Assembly (NCBI GenBank): GCA_002433065.1
Contig: DJHK01000028.1
Location: 123,933 to 144,247 of the forward strand
Reading direction: 5' to 3'
DNA: 20,315 nt
Origin: Chloroflexi bacterium UBA6622
Lineage (GTDB): Bacteria; Chloroflexota; UBA11872
Within the stretch, counting starts at the first letter, position 1. The number at the start of each line of letters is the position of its first letter. Positions 7,496 to 15,501 of the stretch are shown here, in pieces. The notes beneath the pieces were generated by a model. The model was not told the origin of the DNA and ran no database searches. It was given only the letters and a program-made list of their open reading frames with translations. Both the position numbers and the translations under genes were made by a program.

Positions 7496-7563
7496 ACAAG
7501 GCTGAATACCAAAAATATCGTCGAGGCGTGCAACATCTCGCGCTTCCCGACCCCTCCCGTTAG
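7492..7563 (+). CDS. Candidate 23-residue leader ORF between ilvC and leuA
   Basis: The ATG overlaps the ilvC stop as ATGA, with GAGACGAGAG just upstream. The product ends HLALPDPSR, with Leu codons CTC and CTT shortly before its TAG, which falls in the loop of a 7-bp hairpin (7551-7557/7565-7571). Reading on in the same frame gives CGG AGG GGA TAA, so the frame is closed again at a GGATAACCG motif identical to that closing the candidate ilvB leader ORF. It could be a translationally coupled leader for leuA; chance ORF is quite possible, as only two Leu codons are present. Confidence 0.28.
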   Translation: MNKAEYQKYRRGVQHLALPDPSR

Positions 7564-7618
7564 CGGAGGGGATAACCGGGGACGTTTGCGGTCTCTGTTT
7601 TGACCGCTCTATATAGAG
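7551..7618 (+). promoter_or_regulatory. Structured leuA leader: three hairpins before the ribosome binding site
   Basis: Seen in the 139-base ilvC-leuA gap: CCCCTCC/GGAGGGG (7551-7557/7565-7571, 7-base loop); GCGGTC/GACCGC (7588-7593/7602-7607, 8-base loop); and the 12-base palindrome CTCTATATAGAG (7607-7618), which ends 2 bases before the leuA AAGGA. The third element can extend as ACC(G)CTCT/AGAGGT, borrowing bases from the second hairpin, so the two compete. This could modulate translation or transcript processing at leuA. No T-run terminator is present. The rest of the operon has short or no gaps, so this structured spacer stands out. Confidence 0.4.
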
Positions 7619-7634
7619 GTAAGGAATTGTCGCC

Positions 7635-9212
7635 ATGCGGCACGTACGAATTTTTGACACAACATTGCGTGACGGTGAGCAAGCTGCCGGCGGCGCGCTA
7701 ACCATCGACGAAAAGCTGGAGATTGGACGGCAACTGGCTCGATTGAAGGTTGATGTTATTGAGGCCGGATTCCCGTTTACTTCGCCCGGGGATTTCAAGG
7801 CCGTCGAACTGCTTTCACGGGAATTGAAAGGTGTGGAAGTCGCGGCCTTGAGTGGTTTCAAACGTGAGCAAATTGATGCTACGTGGGAAGCCTTGAGCGG
7901 TGCAGAGCGGCCCTTATTGCATATTGTGATTTCAACGAGTGATATTCACCTCGAACATCAGTTGCGTGAACGACGTGAATCGGTGATCGATATGACTCGC
8001 GAAGCCGTGACGTATGTTCGTGACAAGACTGACCATATTGAGTTTTCTGCGATGGATGCCACGCGTTCGGATATTGGTTTCGTGGCTGACGTGTTTAGTG
8101 CAGCCATTGAGGCTGGCGCCTCCATTGTGAATTTCCCCGACACAGTTGGGTACGCCCAGCCCGAGGAATTTGGGCTGATGGTTCGGCAGATCGTTGAGCA
8201 GACACAGGGAATTGAAGATGTTGTTCTTTCTGTGCATTGTCATGACGATCTGGGGCAGGCCGTATCGAATTCGCTGGCCGCGATTTCCGAAGGGGCGGCT
8301 CAGGTTGAATGCACGATCAATGGAGTGGGAGAACGGGCTGGCAATGCCGCGCTAGAAGAAATTGTGATGGCTTTGCGAACGCGTGGTGATTATTTCAAAG
8401 CTGATACTCGACTCAGTAGTGTCGAGCTGGCTCGGACAAGTCGCTTAGTTTCCAACTATATGGGCATGGTTGTTCCGCCAAACAAAGCTGTGATTGGCTC
8501 GAACGCATTCGCACATGCTTCAGGCCTGCATCAGGATGGGATGCTGAAAGAGCGTACAACCTACGAAATCATGGACCCTGCGGATGTAGGTGTTGAGGAA
8601 AGCAGCATCGTGTTGGGTAAGACTTCTGGTCGACATGCGTTTCGAGACAAGCTCGAACGTATGGGTCTGGAACTCGGCGAGACCGAATTTTCAAATGCTT
8701 TTAATGCGTTCAAGGAAATTGCTGATCGGAAGAAAACTATCACTGATCGAGATCTTGAGGCGATTATTCAAAATGAACAACATCGGGCGTTTCATCAGAC
8801 GTTCGAGCTCGTGCATGTACAGGTCAGCACGGGCACGGGATCAATGCCAACAGCCACTGTCAAACTGCGATCCGACGACGGTGTTGAACACTCAGATGCT
8901 TCGATTGGTACAGGTCCTGTGGATGCGGTGTATCAGGCCATCAATCGTGTTGTGAATGTGCCTAATCGTTTGACGGAATTTTCCGTAAGCTCTGTGACCG
9001 AAGGAATTGACGCGATTGGTGAAGTTACAATTCGGATTGAAAGTGACGCGAAGGTTTTTAGTGGGCACGGTGCTGATACTGACATTCTGGTCGCCAGCGC
9101 TCAGGCCTATATAAATGCACTGAATCGACTTTTAGCAGGTCTGGGTAAGGAATGGACCGCGACTCTGGAATCGAACGCTGCGGCGGCAGCGGTCGAATTA
9201 TCGGGCGTCTAG
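7635..9212 (+). CDS. leuA: 2-isopropylmalate synthase
   Basis: LeuA condenses acetyl-CoA with 2-oxoisovalerate, the committed step to leucine. The 525-residue product has the DRE-TIM signature FDTTLRDGEQ near residue 7, the metal-binding HCHDD (H201, H203), the CTINGVGERAGNAALEE active-site segment, ASGLHQDGML, and a C-terminal LeuA dimerisation/allosteric domain (about residues 390-510) that normally binds leucine for feedback inhibition. Length is that of the long bacterial type. AAGGA (7621-7625) stands 9 bases before the ATG. Distinguished from the downstream paralogue cimA by its GEQ motif (cimA has GAQSEG) and closer match to classical LeuA. It ends 11 bases before leuC. Confidence 0.95.
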   Translation: MRHVRIFDTTLRDGEQAAGGALTIDEKLEIGRQLARLKVDVIEAGFPFTSPGDFKAVELLSRELKGVEVAALSGFKREQIDATWEALSGAERPLLHIVISTSDIHLEHQLRERRESVIDMTREAVTYVRDKTDHIEFSAMDATRSDIGFVADVFSAAIEAGASIVNFPDTVGYAQPEEFGLMVRQIVEQTQGIEDVVLSVHCHDDLGQAVSNSLAAISEGAAQVECTINGVGERAGNAALEEIVMALRTRGDYFKADTRLSSVELARTSRLVSNYMGMVVPPNKAVIGSNAFAHASGLHQDGMLKERTTYEIMDPADVGVEESSIVLGKTSGRHAFRDKLERMGLELGETEFSNAFNAFKEIADRKKTITDRDLEAIIQNEQHRAFHQTFELVHVQVSTGTGSMPTATVKLRSDDGVEHSDASIGTGPVDAVYQAINRVVNVPNRLTEFSVSSVTEGIDAIGEVTIRIESDAKVFSGHGADTDILVASAQAYINALNRLLAGLGKEWTATLESNAAAAAVELSGV

Positions 9213-9223
9213 GCGTTTTTAAG

Positions 9224-10636
9224 ATGGGCCGAACACTTCTTGACAAGGTCTGGGAAGCTCACGCTGTTCGTGAGCTTCCCAATGGTCAGACCCAACTTTT
9301 TATTGGCTTGCATCTTGTCCACGAGGTTACAAGTCCTCAAGCGTTTCAAATGCTTCGGGAGCGTGGCCTGAATGTTCGGTATCCCGACCGCACGTTTGCG
9401 ACGGTGGACCACATCATTCCAACTGATGGGGCAGAGCGGCCATTCGCTGACGGGATGGCCGAGCAGATGTTTGTGGCCATAGAGGATAATCTTGCAGGGA
9501 CAGGAATCCCGTTTTTCACGCGATCAGGCGGGCGTCAAGGCATCGTCCATGTGATTGGTCCTGAGCTCGGTCTGACCCAGCCCGGCATGACCATTGCGTG
9601 TGGTGACAGTCATACGAGTACTCACGGAGCCTTTGGTTCCATTGCATTTGGCATTGGCACCTCTCAGGTGCGCGACGTCTTGGCTACGCAAACTATGGCG
9701 GTTGGAAAACCCCGCTGTCGACGGATCACTGTTGATGGGAAGTTGGCAGCCGGTGTGTATGCCAAGGACGTGATTTTGGCCATCATTGGAAAGCTGGGTG
9801 TTCAGGGTGGTGCGGGATATGCCTATGAGTACGCTGGTGAGGTTTTCGATGGCATGACCATGGATGAGCGGATGACGGTGTGCAACATGTCGATTGAAGG
9901 TGGGGCGAGGGTTGGCTACGTGAACCCGGACGCTACTACTTATGCCTATATAGCCGGTCGGGAATATGCCCCGGCTGGAAACGACCTCGTAAAGGCTGGA
10001 GCTTGGTGGGGTGCTATGGCATCCGATGAAAACGCGGTTTATGACGATGAGACGGCACTTGAAGGCGATTTAATTCCGCCAATGGTGACCTGGGGGATAA
10101 ATCCAGGCCAAGTTGTTGGTGTGGATTCCAGGATACCGTCGCCGGCGGATGTCCATGGTCCTGAACGGCAATCTATACAAGAAGCTCTCGATCACATGCA
10201 ATTACGTGCAGGTGGTTCCATTACCGGTATCCCGATTGATGTGGCGTTTGTGGGCTCATGCACAAATAGTCGGATCTCAGATCTCAGAGAGGCTGCTCGG
10301 ATTGTTGAGGGTCGACGTGTACCGAAGAAGATAAAAGCATTGGCAGTTCCTGGCTCTCAGCGAGTTAAGGCTGAGGCCGAAGCGGAGGGTTTGCATGAGA
10401 TCTTCCGGTCAGCTGGATTCGAGTGGCGAGAGGCTGGATGTTCGATGTGTTTGGCCATGAATCCTGACAAGTTGGTGTCTGACCAGGTCTGTGCGTCTTC
10501 AAGCAACAGGAACTTCAAAGGGCGTCAAGGAAGTCCTTTTGGTCGTACGTTGCTGATGAGTCCCGCAATGGTGGCTGCAGCTGCGGTTGCCGGAGAGGTG
10601 GTCGACGTGCGCTCGATGATCCCGGTGTCTGGATAG
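9224..10636 (+). CDS. leuC: 3-isopropylmalate dehydratase large subunit
   Basis: LeuC with LeuD isomerises 2- to 3-isopropylmalate, and citramalate to 3-methylmalate, using a [4Fe-4S] cluster. The 470-residue product shows the aconitase-family motifs CGDSHTSTHGAFG, FGIGTSQVRDVLATQ, VGSCTNSRISDL and GCSMCLAMNPD; the three cluster cysteines are C346, C406 and C409, almost exactly the Escherichia coli spacing. The start at 9224 (MGRTLLDKVWEAH) is typical of LeuC; an upstream in-frame ATG at 9152 is inside leuA and is rejected. No clear ribosome binding site is visible, so coupling to leuA 11 bases upstream is likely. leuD follows after 5 bases. Confidence 0.96.
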   Translation: MGRTLLDKVWEAHAVRELPNGQTQLFIGLHLVHEVTSPQAFQMLRERGLNVRYPDRTFATVDHIIPTDGAERPFADGMAEQMFVAIEDNLAGTGIPFFTRSGGRQGIVHVIGPELGLTQPGMTIACGDSHTSTHGAFGSIAFGIGTSQVRDVLATQTMAVGKPRCRRITVDGKLAAGVYAKDVILAIIGKLGVQGGAGYAYEYAGEVFDGMTMDERMTVCNMSIEGGARVGYVNPDATTYAYIAGREYAPAGNDLVKAGAWWGAMASDENAVYDDETALEGDLIPPMVTWGINPGQVVGVDSRIPSPADVHGPERQSIQEALDHMQLRAGGSITGIPIDVAFVGSCTNSRISDLREAARIVEGRRVPKKIKALAVPGSQRVKAEAEAEGLHEIFRSAGFEWREAGCSMCLAMNPDKLVSDQVCASSSNRNFKGRQGSPFGRTLLMSPAMVAAAAVAGEVVDVRSMIPVSG

Positions 10637-10641
10637 TTTGA

Positions 10642-11250
10642 ATGACTAAGGAAGGAATAATCTGCTCGGTAACTGGTACTGGTATTCCGGTTCGAGGAAA
10701 CGATATCGATACCGATCGAATTATCCCGGCTCGTTACCTGCGTGAAATTACCTTTGAGAATCTTGGCCCGCACGCTTTTGAGGACGATCGGAAGCAACTC
10801 GATGGGCGACATCCTTTTGATGATCAACGGTTTAGCGGTGGTCGAGTTCTTGTCGTCAACAGAAATTTTGGTTCGGGTTCAAGTCGTGAACATGCTCCGC
10901 AGGCGCTGATGCGTCACGGGATTTCTGCCATTGTTGGTGAGAGCTTCGCTGAAATTTTCCTTGGCAACTGTACGGTTATTGGTATTCCTTGTCTCACTCT
11001 TCCGTCGGAACTCGTTGAGTCGCTGCAGAGCTTGGTTGAGGAGGCTCCCGAAACGGAGCTTTCTATCGATGTGTCGACTGGTGCAATCAGTACAGGTCAA
11101 GCCACTTATCAGGCAGAGATTCCAGAATCCATTCAGCAGGCATTTACAACTGGTGCGTGGGATGCCTTGGCTACGTTGTTGGAAGCGGATCATGAGATAA
11201 ATGACATGCATGATGGGTTGCCGTATTTCAGTGGATGGAAAAATCATTGA
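10642..11250 (+). CDS. leuD: 3-isopropylmalate dehydratase small subunit
   Basis: LeuD is the swivelling-domain partner of LeuC. The 202-residue product contains DIDTDRIIPARYL near residue 22, the NFGSGSSREHAPQAL substrate-binding motif near residue 75, and ESFAEIFLGNC. Length is typical of the bacterial (LeuD1) form that pairs with a roughly 470-residue LeuC. The ATG lies 5 bases after the leuC stop, without a strong ribosome binding site. Its last 16 bases overlap the start chosen for leuB. Confidence 0.95.
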   Translation: MTKEGIICSVTGTGIPVRGNDIDTDRIIPARYLREITFENLGPHAFEDDRKQLDGRHPFDDQRFSGGRVLVVNRNFGSGSSREHAPQALMRHGISAIVGESFAEIFLGNCTVIGIPCLTLPSELVESLQSLVEEAPETELSIDVSTGAISTGQATYQAEIPESIQQAFTTGAWDALATLLEADHEINDMHDGLPYFSGWKNH

Positions 11251-12338
11251 AGGCAGTCCAAGTCGTTGTCACTGCGGGTGATGGTATAGGTCCGGAAGTT
11301 GTCGCAGCTGGTGCACAGGTGTTGGAAGAGGTGGCTAGTTTGTACGACCTCCAGGTAACCCAAGTCGAACGACCTTTGGGTGGTGGCAGCATCGACAAGT
11401 TCGGAGAACCGTGCACCGATGAGGTGTTACAGGATGCACTAGATGCTGATGCGGTTCTTCTGGGAGCTGTGGGCGGACCCCAATGGGACGATCCTCAAGC
11501 GAGGTTTACGCCCGAGGAAGGAGTTCTGCGTCTACGCGAAGGCCTTGGATTGTATGCCAACGTACGACCGGTTCGTGTTCATGACGCTCTGTTAGGTCGA
11601 TCTCCGCTTCGCCCTGAAGTTGTGCGCGGCACTGACTTGGTGATTGTGCGGGAGCTTACAGGTGGTCTGTATTTTGGCCGGCCGAAAGAACTGCGAACCG
11701 TTGATGGCGAACCCGCTGCTGTGGATACGTTGCTATATCGCCGAAGCGAGGTGGAACGAATTGTCCGTCACGGTTTCAAGTGGGCCAGTGCCCGCCGTGG
11801 CCGCCTCTTGTCCGTGGATAAGTTCAATGTTCTGGTTACCGGAAGGTTTTGGCGAGATATTGCGACCGAGATATCCAGGCAATATCCGGACATTGAGTTC
11901 TCAACGATGCTTGCCGATGCGTTTGCTGCGGCCTTAGTCCAACGTCCGACAGACTGGGATGTTGTGGTGACTGAAAATACCTTTGGAGATTTTTTGAGCG
12001 ACGAAGCTGGTGTGTTTACCGGGTCATTGGGCATGCTGCCGTCGGCGAGCCTCGGAGATGGGCCGCATGCTCTGTATGAGCCGGTGCACGGTAGCGCTCC
12101 TGACATTGCTGGAGATCACGCGGCTAATCCACTGGCTACGATCCTTAGTGTGGCGCTGATGTTTAGACACTCATTTGGTCTTTCTCAGGCTGCTACGGCA
12201 ATAGAATCGGCAGTTGAATGGACGTTGAATGATGGTTTTCGTACTCGTGATATTGCAGAGGAGGGTGCGCGTCTCGTGGATACTCAGTCCATGACGGCGG
12301 CGGTTATTGCCCGGATCGAGGGTCCGAGCACTAACTAA
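11235..12338 (+). CDS. leuB: 3-isopropylmalate dehydrogenase
   Basis: LeuB oxidises and decarboxylates 3-isopropylmalate to 2-oxoisocaproate with NAD+; related enzymes also take 3-methylmalate to 2-oxobutyrate. The 367-residue product shows AGDGIGPEVVAAG at the N-terminus, LLGAVGGPQWDD, the LYANVRPVRV substrate loop, IVRELTGGLYFG, VVTENTFGDFLSDEAG and the NAD-binding EPVHGSAPDIAGDHAANPLATI. The ELTGGLYFG form is typical of LeuB rather than isocitrate dehydrogenase. The ATG at 11235 lies within leuD (16-base overlap) with no clear ribosome binding site; a TTG at 11247 is a possible alternative. Placed in one operon with leuA and cimA, it probably serves both the leucine and citramalate routes. 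Confidence 0.95.
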   Translation: MEKSLKAVQVVVTAGDGIGPEVVAAGAQVLEEVASLYDLQVTQVERPLGGGSIDKFGEPCTDEVLQDALDADAVLLGAVGGPQWDDPQARFTPEEGVLRLREGLGLYANVRPVRVHDALLGRSPLRPEVVRGTDLVIVRELTGGLYFGRPKELRTVDGEPAAVDTLLYRRSEVERIVRHGFKWASARRGRLLSVDKFNVLVTGRFWRDIATEISRQYPDIEFSTMLADAFAAALVQRPTDWDVVVTENTFGDFLSDEAGVFTGSLGMLPSASLGDGPHALYEPVHGSAPDIAGDHAANPLATILSVALMFRHSFGLSQAATAIESAVEWTLNDGFRTRDIAEEGARLVDTQSMTAAVIARIEGPSTN

Positions 12339-12425
12339 ATGGATAAAGGACCTTGTTGCTAGGACTTGTCTTTAATCCCCACATCAAACTTCAACTCACT
12401 AGTCATTGAAACTGGATAATTCAAC

Positions 12426-13994
12426 ATGAAAACCGTTCTTTATGACACCACCTTGCGTGATGGTGCGCAATCAGAAGGTGTCTCATTTTCGACTGAGGAC
12501 AAGCTTCGTATCGCAAAACGGCTCGATGATTACGGGATTCATTACATTGAAGGTGGATTTCCAGGCTCAAATCCCAAAGACCGAGAGTTTTTTGACCGTG
12601 CGGCAGAGATGACGTGGCGACATGCCCGGATCACTGCCTTTGGAGCTACGAGGTATAAGCATCGAGACGTTGGGGACGATCCTACGGTGGCGGCTTTGCT
12701 GGATTGTCAGACGCCTACCGTGACGATTGTCGCCAAATTTTCTCGCTATCAGGTAGAGACGGTGCTTGAAACTACGACAGAAGAAAACTTGGCGATGATT
12801 AGAGATACCGTTCGTCATTTGAAGCTTTCTGGTCGAGAGGTTCTAGTGGATGCGGAGCACTTCTATGATGGCTATAAGGATGACGCTGAATACACGAAGG
12901 CTTGTACTGAAGCTGCGTCTGAGGCCGGGGCAGACTGGATTGTTCTCTGCGACACCAATGGAGGATCGCTTCCGCAAGATATATCTGAATCTACTCAAGT
13001 GGCGTGTTCGTGGACCGATGTACCACTCGGTGTGCACATGCATAACGATGCTGATCTTGCTGCTGCAAACACGATAGCTGGGATAAGAGCGGGTGCGGTG
13101 CAAGTGCAGGGCACGATTAATGGATTCGGCGAACGTTGCGGTAATGCGAATCTCACGACGCTCGTACCGACACTACAGTTGAAGCTAGGTCACGCCTGTG
13201 TAACTCCTGAGCAATTGCAGCAGACGACTGAACTTTCCCGGTACATCAGCGAGCTGGCCAATACACCTCCAGATGCTTTCATGCCGTATGTGGGTCACAG
13301 TGCTTTTGCACATAAGGCTGGGTATCACGGCAGCGGGGTTCGGAAGGATTCTGATGCCTATCAACATATTGATCCCACTGTTGTTGGTAACGAGCCCAGA
13401 GTGTTGATATCTGAACTTGCGGGGCGTAGCAATATCCAAGCTCGGGCAGAACAACTTGGTGTGGCTCTTGATGAGACATCCATTAATGCGGCTGTGGAGA
13501 CAGTCAAGTCGATGGAAGAACGAGGATTTCAATTTGAAGGAGCCGAGGCCTCGTTTTATTTGCTGTTACAGCGACTGCAGGCCGACTATCGTGCGCCATT
13601 CGAGTTTGTAGATTTCCTTGTGCTGGCTGAGACCCGACAGGGTCGCGATATGCTGTCTGAGGCAATGGTTAAGATTAAGGTTGGTGATGAAGTCTTCCAG
13701 ACGGCTTCAGATGGCAACGGTCCAGTCAGCGCATTAGATCATGCGGCCCGGAAGGCGTTGGAAAGATTTTTCCCGTCTTTACAGCGAACGCACCTGGTTG
13801 ATTACAAGGTTCGTATTCTTGATTCCACATCGGCAACTGACGCGAGTGTACGTGTGCTCATCCAGTCAAGTGATGGGACCAAGGAGTGGGGTACGGTAGG
13901 AAGCTCTACCGATATCATTGAAGCTTCATGGTTGGCGCTTAAGGACAGTTACGAATATGCCTTAGTTGTGACAGGGGTGGACGCCGTGACCTAA
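12426..13994 (+). CDS. cimA: (R)-citramalate synthase
   Basis: CimA joins acetyl-CoA to pyruvate giving (R)-citramalate, which LeuCD and LeuB turn into 2-oxobutyrate for isoleucine without threonine deaminase. The 522-residue product has DTTLRDGAQSEGVSFS near residue 7, EGGFPGSNPKD, VHMHNDADLAAANT with metal-binding H204/H206, GTINGFGERCGNANL, HSAFAHKAGYHGSGV, and a C-terminal regulatory domain related to that of LeuA (about residues 385-510). The GAQSEG and GFPGSNPKD motifs match the CimA/LeuA-related TIGR00977 group and not homocitrate synthase. It begins 87 bases after leuB, the largest gap in the operon after the ilvC-leuA gap, with only GGA 9 bases ahead of the ATG. No promoter or terminator was recognised in that gap. 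Confidence 0.93.
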   Translation: MKTVLYDTTLRDGAQSEGVSFSTEDKLRIAKRLDDYGIHYIEGGFPGSNPKDREFFDRAAEMTWRHARITAFGATRYKHRDVGDDPTVAALLDCQTPTVTIVAKFSRYQVETVLETTTEENLAMIRDTVRHLKLSGREVLVDAEHFYDGYKDDAEYTKACTEAASEAGADWIVLCDTNGGSLPQDISESTQVACSWTDVPLGVHMHNDADLAAANTIAGIRAGAVQVQGTINGFGERCGNANLTTLVPTLQLKLGHACVTPEQLQQTTELSRYISELANTPPDAFMPYVGHSAFAHKAGYHGSGVRKDSDAYQHIDPTVVGNEPRVLISELAGRSNIQARAEQLGVALDETSINAAVETVKSMEERGFQFEGAEASFYLLLQRLQADYRAPFEFVDFLVLAETRQGRDMLSEAMVKIKVGDEVFQTASDGNGPVSALDHAARKALERFFPSLQRTHLVDYKVRILDSTSATDASVRVLIQSSDGTKEWGTVGSSTDIIEASWLALKDSYEYALVVTGVDAVT

Positions 13995-14317
13995 ATGGCC
14001 ATGTGATGGAAGACGGTTGCGGTTCAGGTTATGTGTGTACCAAGCGCTACTCTACAGTACAGAAAATTTTCTTTCCGCCATAACTCCCGTCGTCGTCACC
14101 TACGCAGGCAGAGATTGTAAGAAGCAGCATAGAGGCTAATGCTCCGCCTATTACCGGGCGGATACATGTTGGGGCCAAATAGACGGCGGGCGTCTATGGG
14201 CATCGATTCGTGCTTGTTGTGGTGCAATGGACATTTTCTAGAGTCCACCGAAGTACGATGCACCCTAAATAGCCAACATTCCCCCAGGGTGGACTAGCGT
14301 TCTACGACGGTGCTGGT
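13995..14317. other. Non-coding convergent gap with several hairpins
   Basis: This 323-base gap lies between the convergent ends of cimA and the M20 peptidase gene. I see no credible ORF, tRNA or T-tailed terminator. It holds a 12-base palindrome AGAAAATTTTCT (14061-14072), a hairpin TCCGCC/GGCGGA (14143-14148/14157-14162), and a two-helix structure in which GGTGCA (14221-14226) pairs with TGCACC (14259-14264) around TGGAC/GTCCA (14228-14232/14243-14247). It could be a bidirectional transcription end, a small RNA or decayed sequence. Confidence 0.5.
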
Positions 14318-15427
14318 TCACCCGTGCCGAATCAGCTCCACCGCCAGACGAGTCGCATCGTGCAGAGCGTTATGCGGCATAAATTCCTTAACGGAGTGAA
14401 CGTCGATATATCCCATTCCAAGGCACACGGACGTTATTCCTTTTTCATTGAACTCATGGGCGTCGCTACCCCCGCCGGTGCTTACGTGCTGGGTGGTCAT
14501 GCCGGCAGCTTCAATAGCGGTGTCGGCCAGTTGCACAGCAGGATCGGATTCCTCCAGTTCATACGCTGTGTAAAACGTGTGCGTTTCTATTTCAACTGTG
14601 CCCCCGTACGTCTTTGCGGCCTGCATGGCGGCATTGGTAACGTCAGCGACCTGGCGTTCAAGACGTTCTTCGGAAAGGCTTCGGCTTTCTACGGTGACTG
14701 TTGCTTCAGGGGCAACGATGTTATAAGCCTGGCCTCCTTCAATGGTTCCGACGTTCGCAGTGGTTGTTTCATCAACCCGTCCTAGCGGCATTTGGTCTAT
14801 AGCTCGGGCTGCAATGGAAATCGCACTAATCCCGAGTTCGGGTTCGATCCCGGCGTGTGCCGATTTCCCCTTAAATTTCATGACAAATCGTCTCTGGCCT
14901 GGCGCTCGCATAACAACCGTTCCAACCGGACCTCCAGCGTCGAACACAAAACAGCGTCGGCTGACGACATCTTGCGCTTCAAAGGCCTTAGAACCTATGT
15001 GGCCGACGTCTTCGCCGGTGGTGAATAGAAGTTCGATAGGCCCATGGGGCTCGTTTGATTCATGGAACGCTTGAATCGCTTCCATGATCGCGGCGACACC
15101 AGCCTTATCATCGGCACCGAGAACCGAGGATCCGTCGGAATAGACACCATCAGGTTTCACGATCGGCACCATGTTGGGTGTAGGGAGAACCGTGTCCATG
15201 TGAGCGTTCAAGATAAGTGGTTCGGAGTTTTTACCTCGTGCTGGCCATGTGCCGATGAGGTTTCCGTGGGGATCGGATCGCCAGGACACGCCGAGCCCAT
15301 CCATCCGAGGTTTGATGACTTCGACCACCCGTTCTTCATCGCCGTAATAGCTGTCGACTGCTAGCAGTGCAACAAATGTTTCAAGCAGGCGATCGCGATT
15401 AATTGGGATTGGAGGAATTGCAGCCAT
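14318..15427 (-). CDS. M20-family metallopeptidase, PepT-like
   Basis: M20 enzymes are di-zinc aminopeptidases, carboxypeptidases or amidohydrolases. The 369-residue product has NAHMDTV (H76, D78), GADDKAGVAA (bridging D106), TTGEDVG (E139 as general base, D140 as ligand where Glu is commoner), FDAGGP and a C-terminal DVHSVKEFMPHNAL with the last metal His. The inserted lid/dimerisation domain runs from about residue 180 to 290 (KGKSAHAGIEPELGISAI). GADDKAG and the VHSVKEFM ending match the peptidase T-like subgroup of M20, suggesting a small-peptide aminopeptidase; true substrate unknown. It lies 74 bases downstream of yqeC on the same strand, probably in one transcript. No convincing ribosome binding site precedes the ATG. 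Confidence 0.83.
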   Translation of the reverse strand: MAAIPPIPINRDRLLETFVALLAVDSYYGDEERVVEVIKPRMDGLGVSWRSDPHGNLIGTWPARGKNSEPLILNAHMDTVLPTPNMVPIVKPDGVYSDGSSVLGADDKAGVAAIMEAIQAFHESNEPHGPIELLFTTGEDVGHIGSKAFEAQDVVSRRCFVFDAGGPVGTVVMRAPGQRRFVMKFKGKSAHAGIEPELGISAISIAARAIDQMPLGRVDETTTANVGTIEGGQAYNIVAPEATVTVESRSLSEERLERQVADVTNAAMQAAKTYGGTVEIETHTFYTAYELEESDPAVQLADTAIEAAGMTTQHVSTGGGSDAHEFNEKGITSVCLGMGYIDVHSVKEFMPHNALHDATRLAVELIRHG

Positions 15428-15501
15428 AAGTGCTTGTGCCGTGAGTGAGCATATGCTCCATATTTTGACGCAATTGCTTGTTTGTGTCGCGGGACCTAGT
15501 T

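Noticed and set aside
9152..9223. N-terminal extension of leuC from an upstream ATG
   Set aside because: It overlaps the leuA coding sequence, and the extra residues have no counterpart in the family; MGRTLLDKVWEAH is the normal N-terminus.
12339..12362. A 7-codon ORF after leuB as a third leader peptide
   Set aside because: It has no branched-chain codons, no ribosome binding site and no paired helices downstream.
14061..14072. AGAAAATTTTCT palindrome as a cimA terminator
   Set aside because: The stem is AT-rich with no loop and lacks a following T-run, so it is not a convincing intrinsic terminator.
14841..14851. GGTTCGATCCC, resembling a tRNA T-arm
   Set aside because: It is inside the M20 peptidase coding sequence, and no acceptor, D-arm or anticodon arm can be assembled around it.
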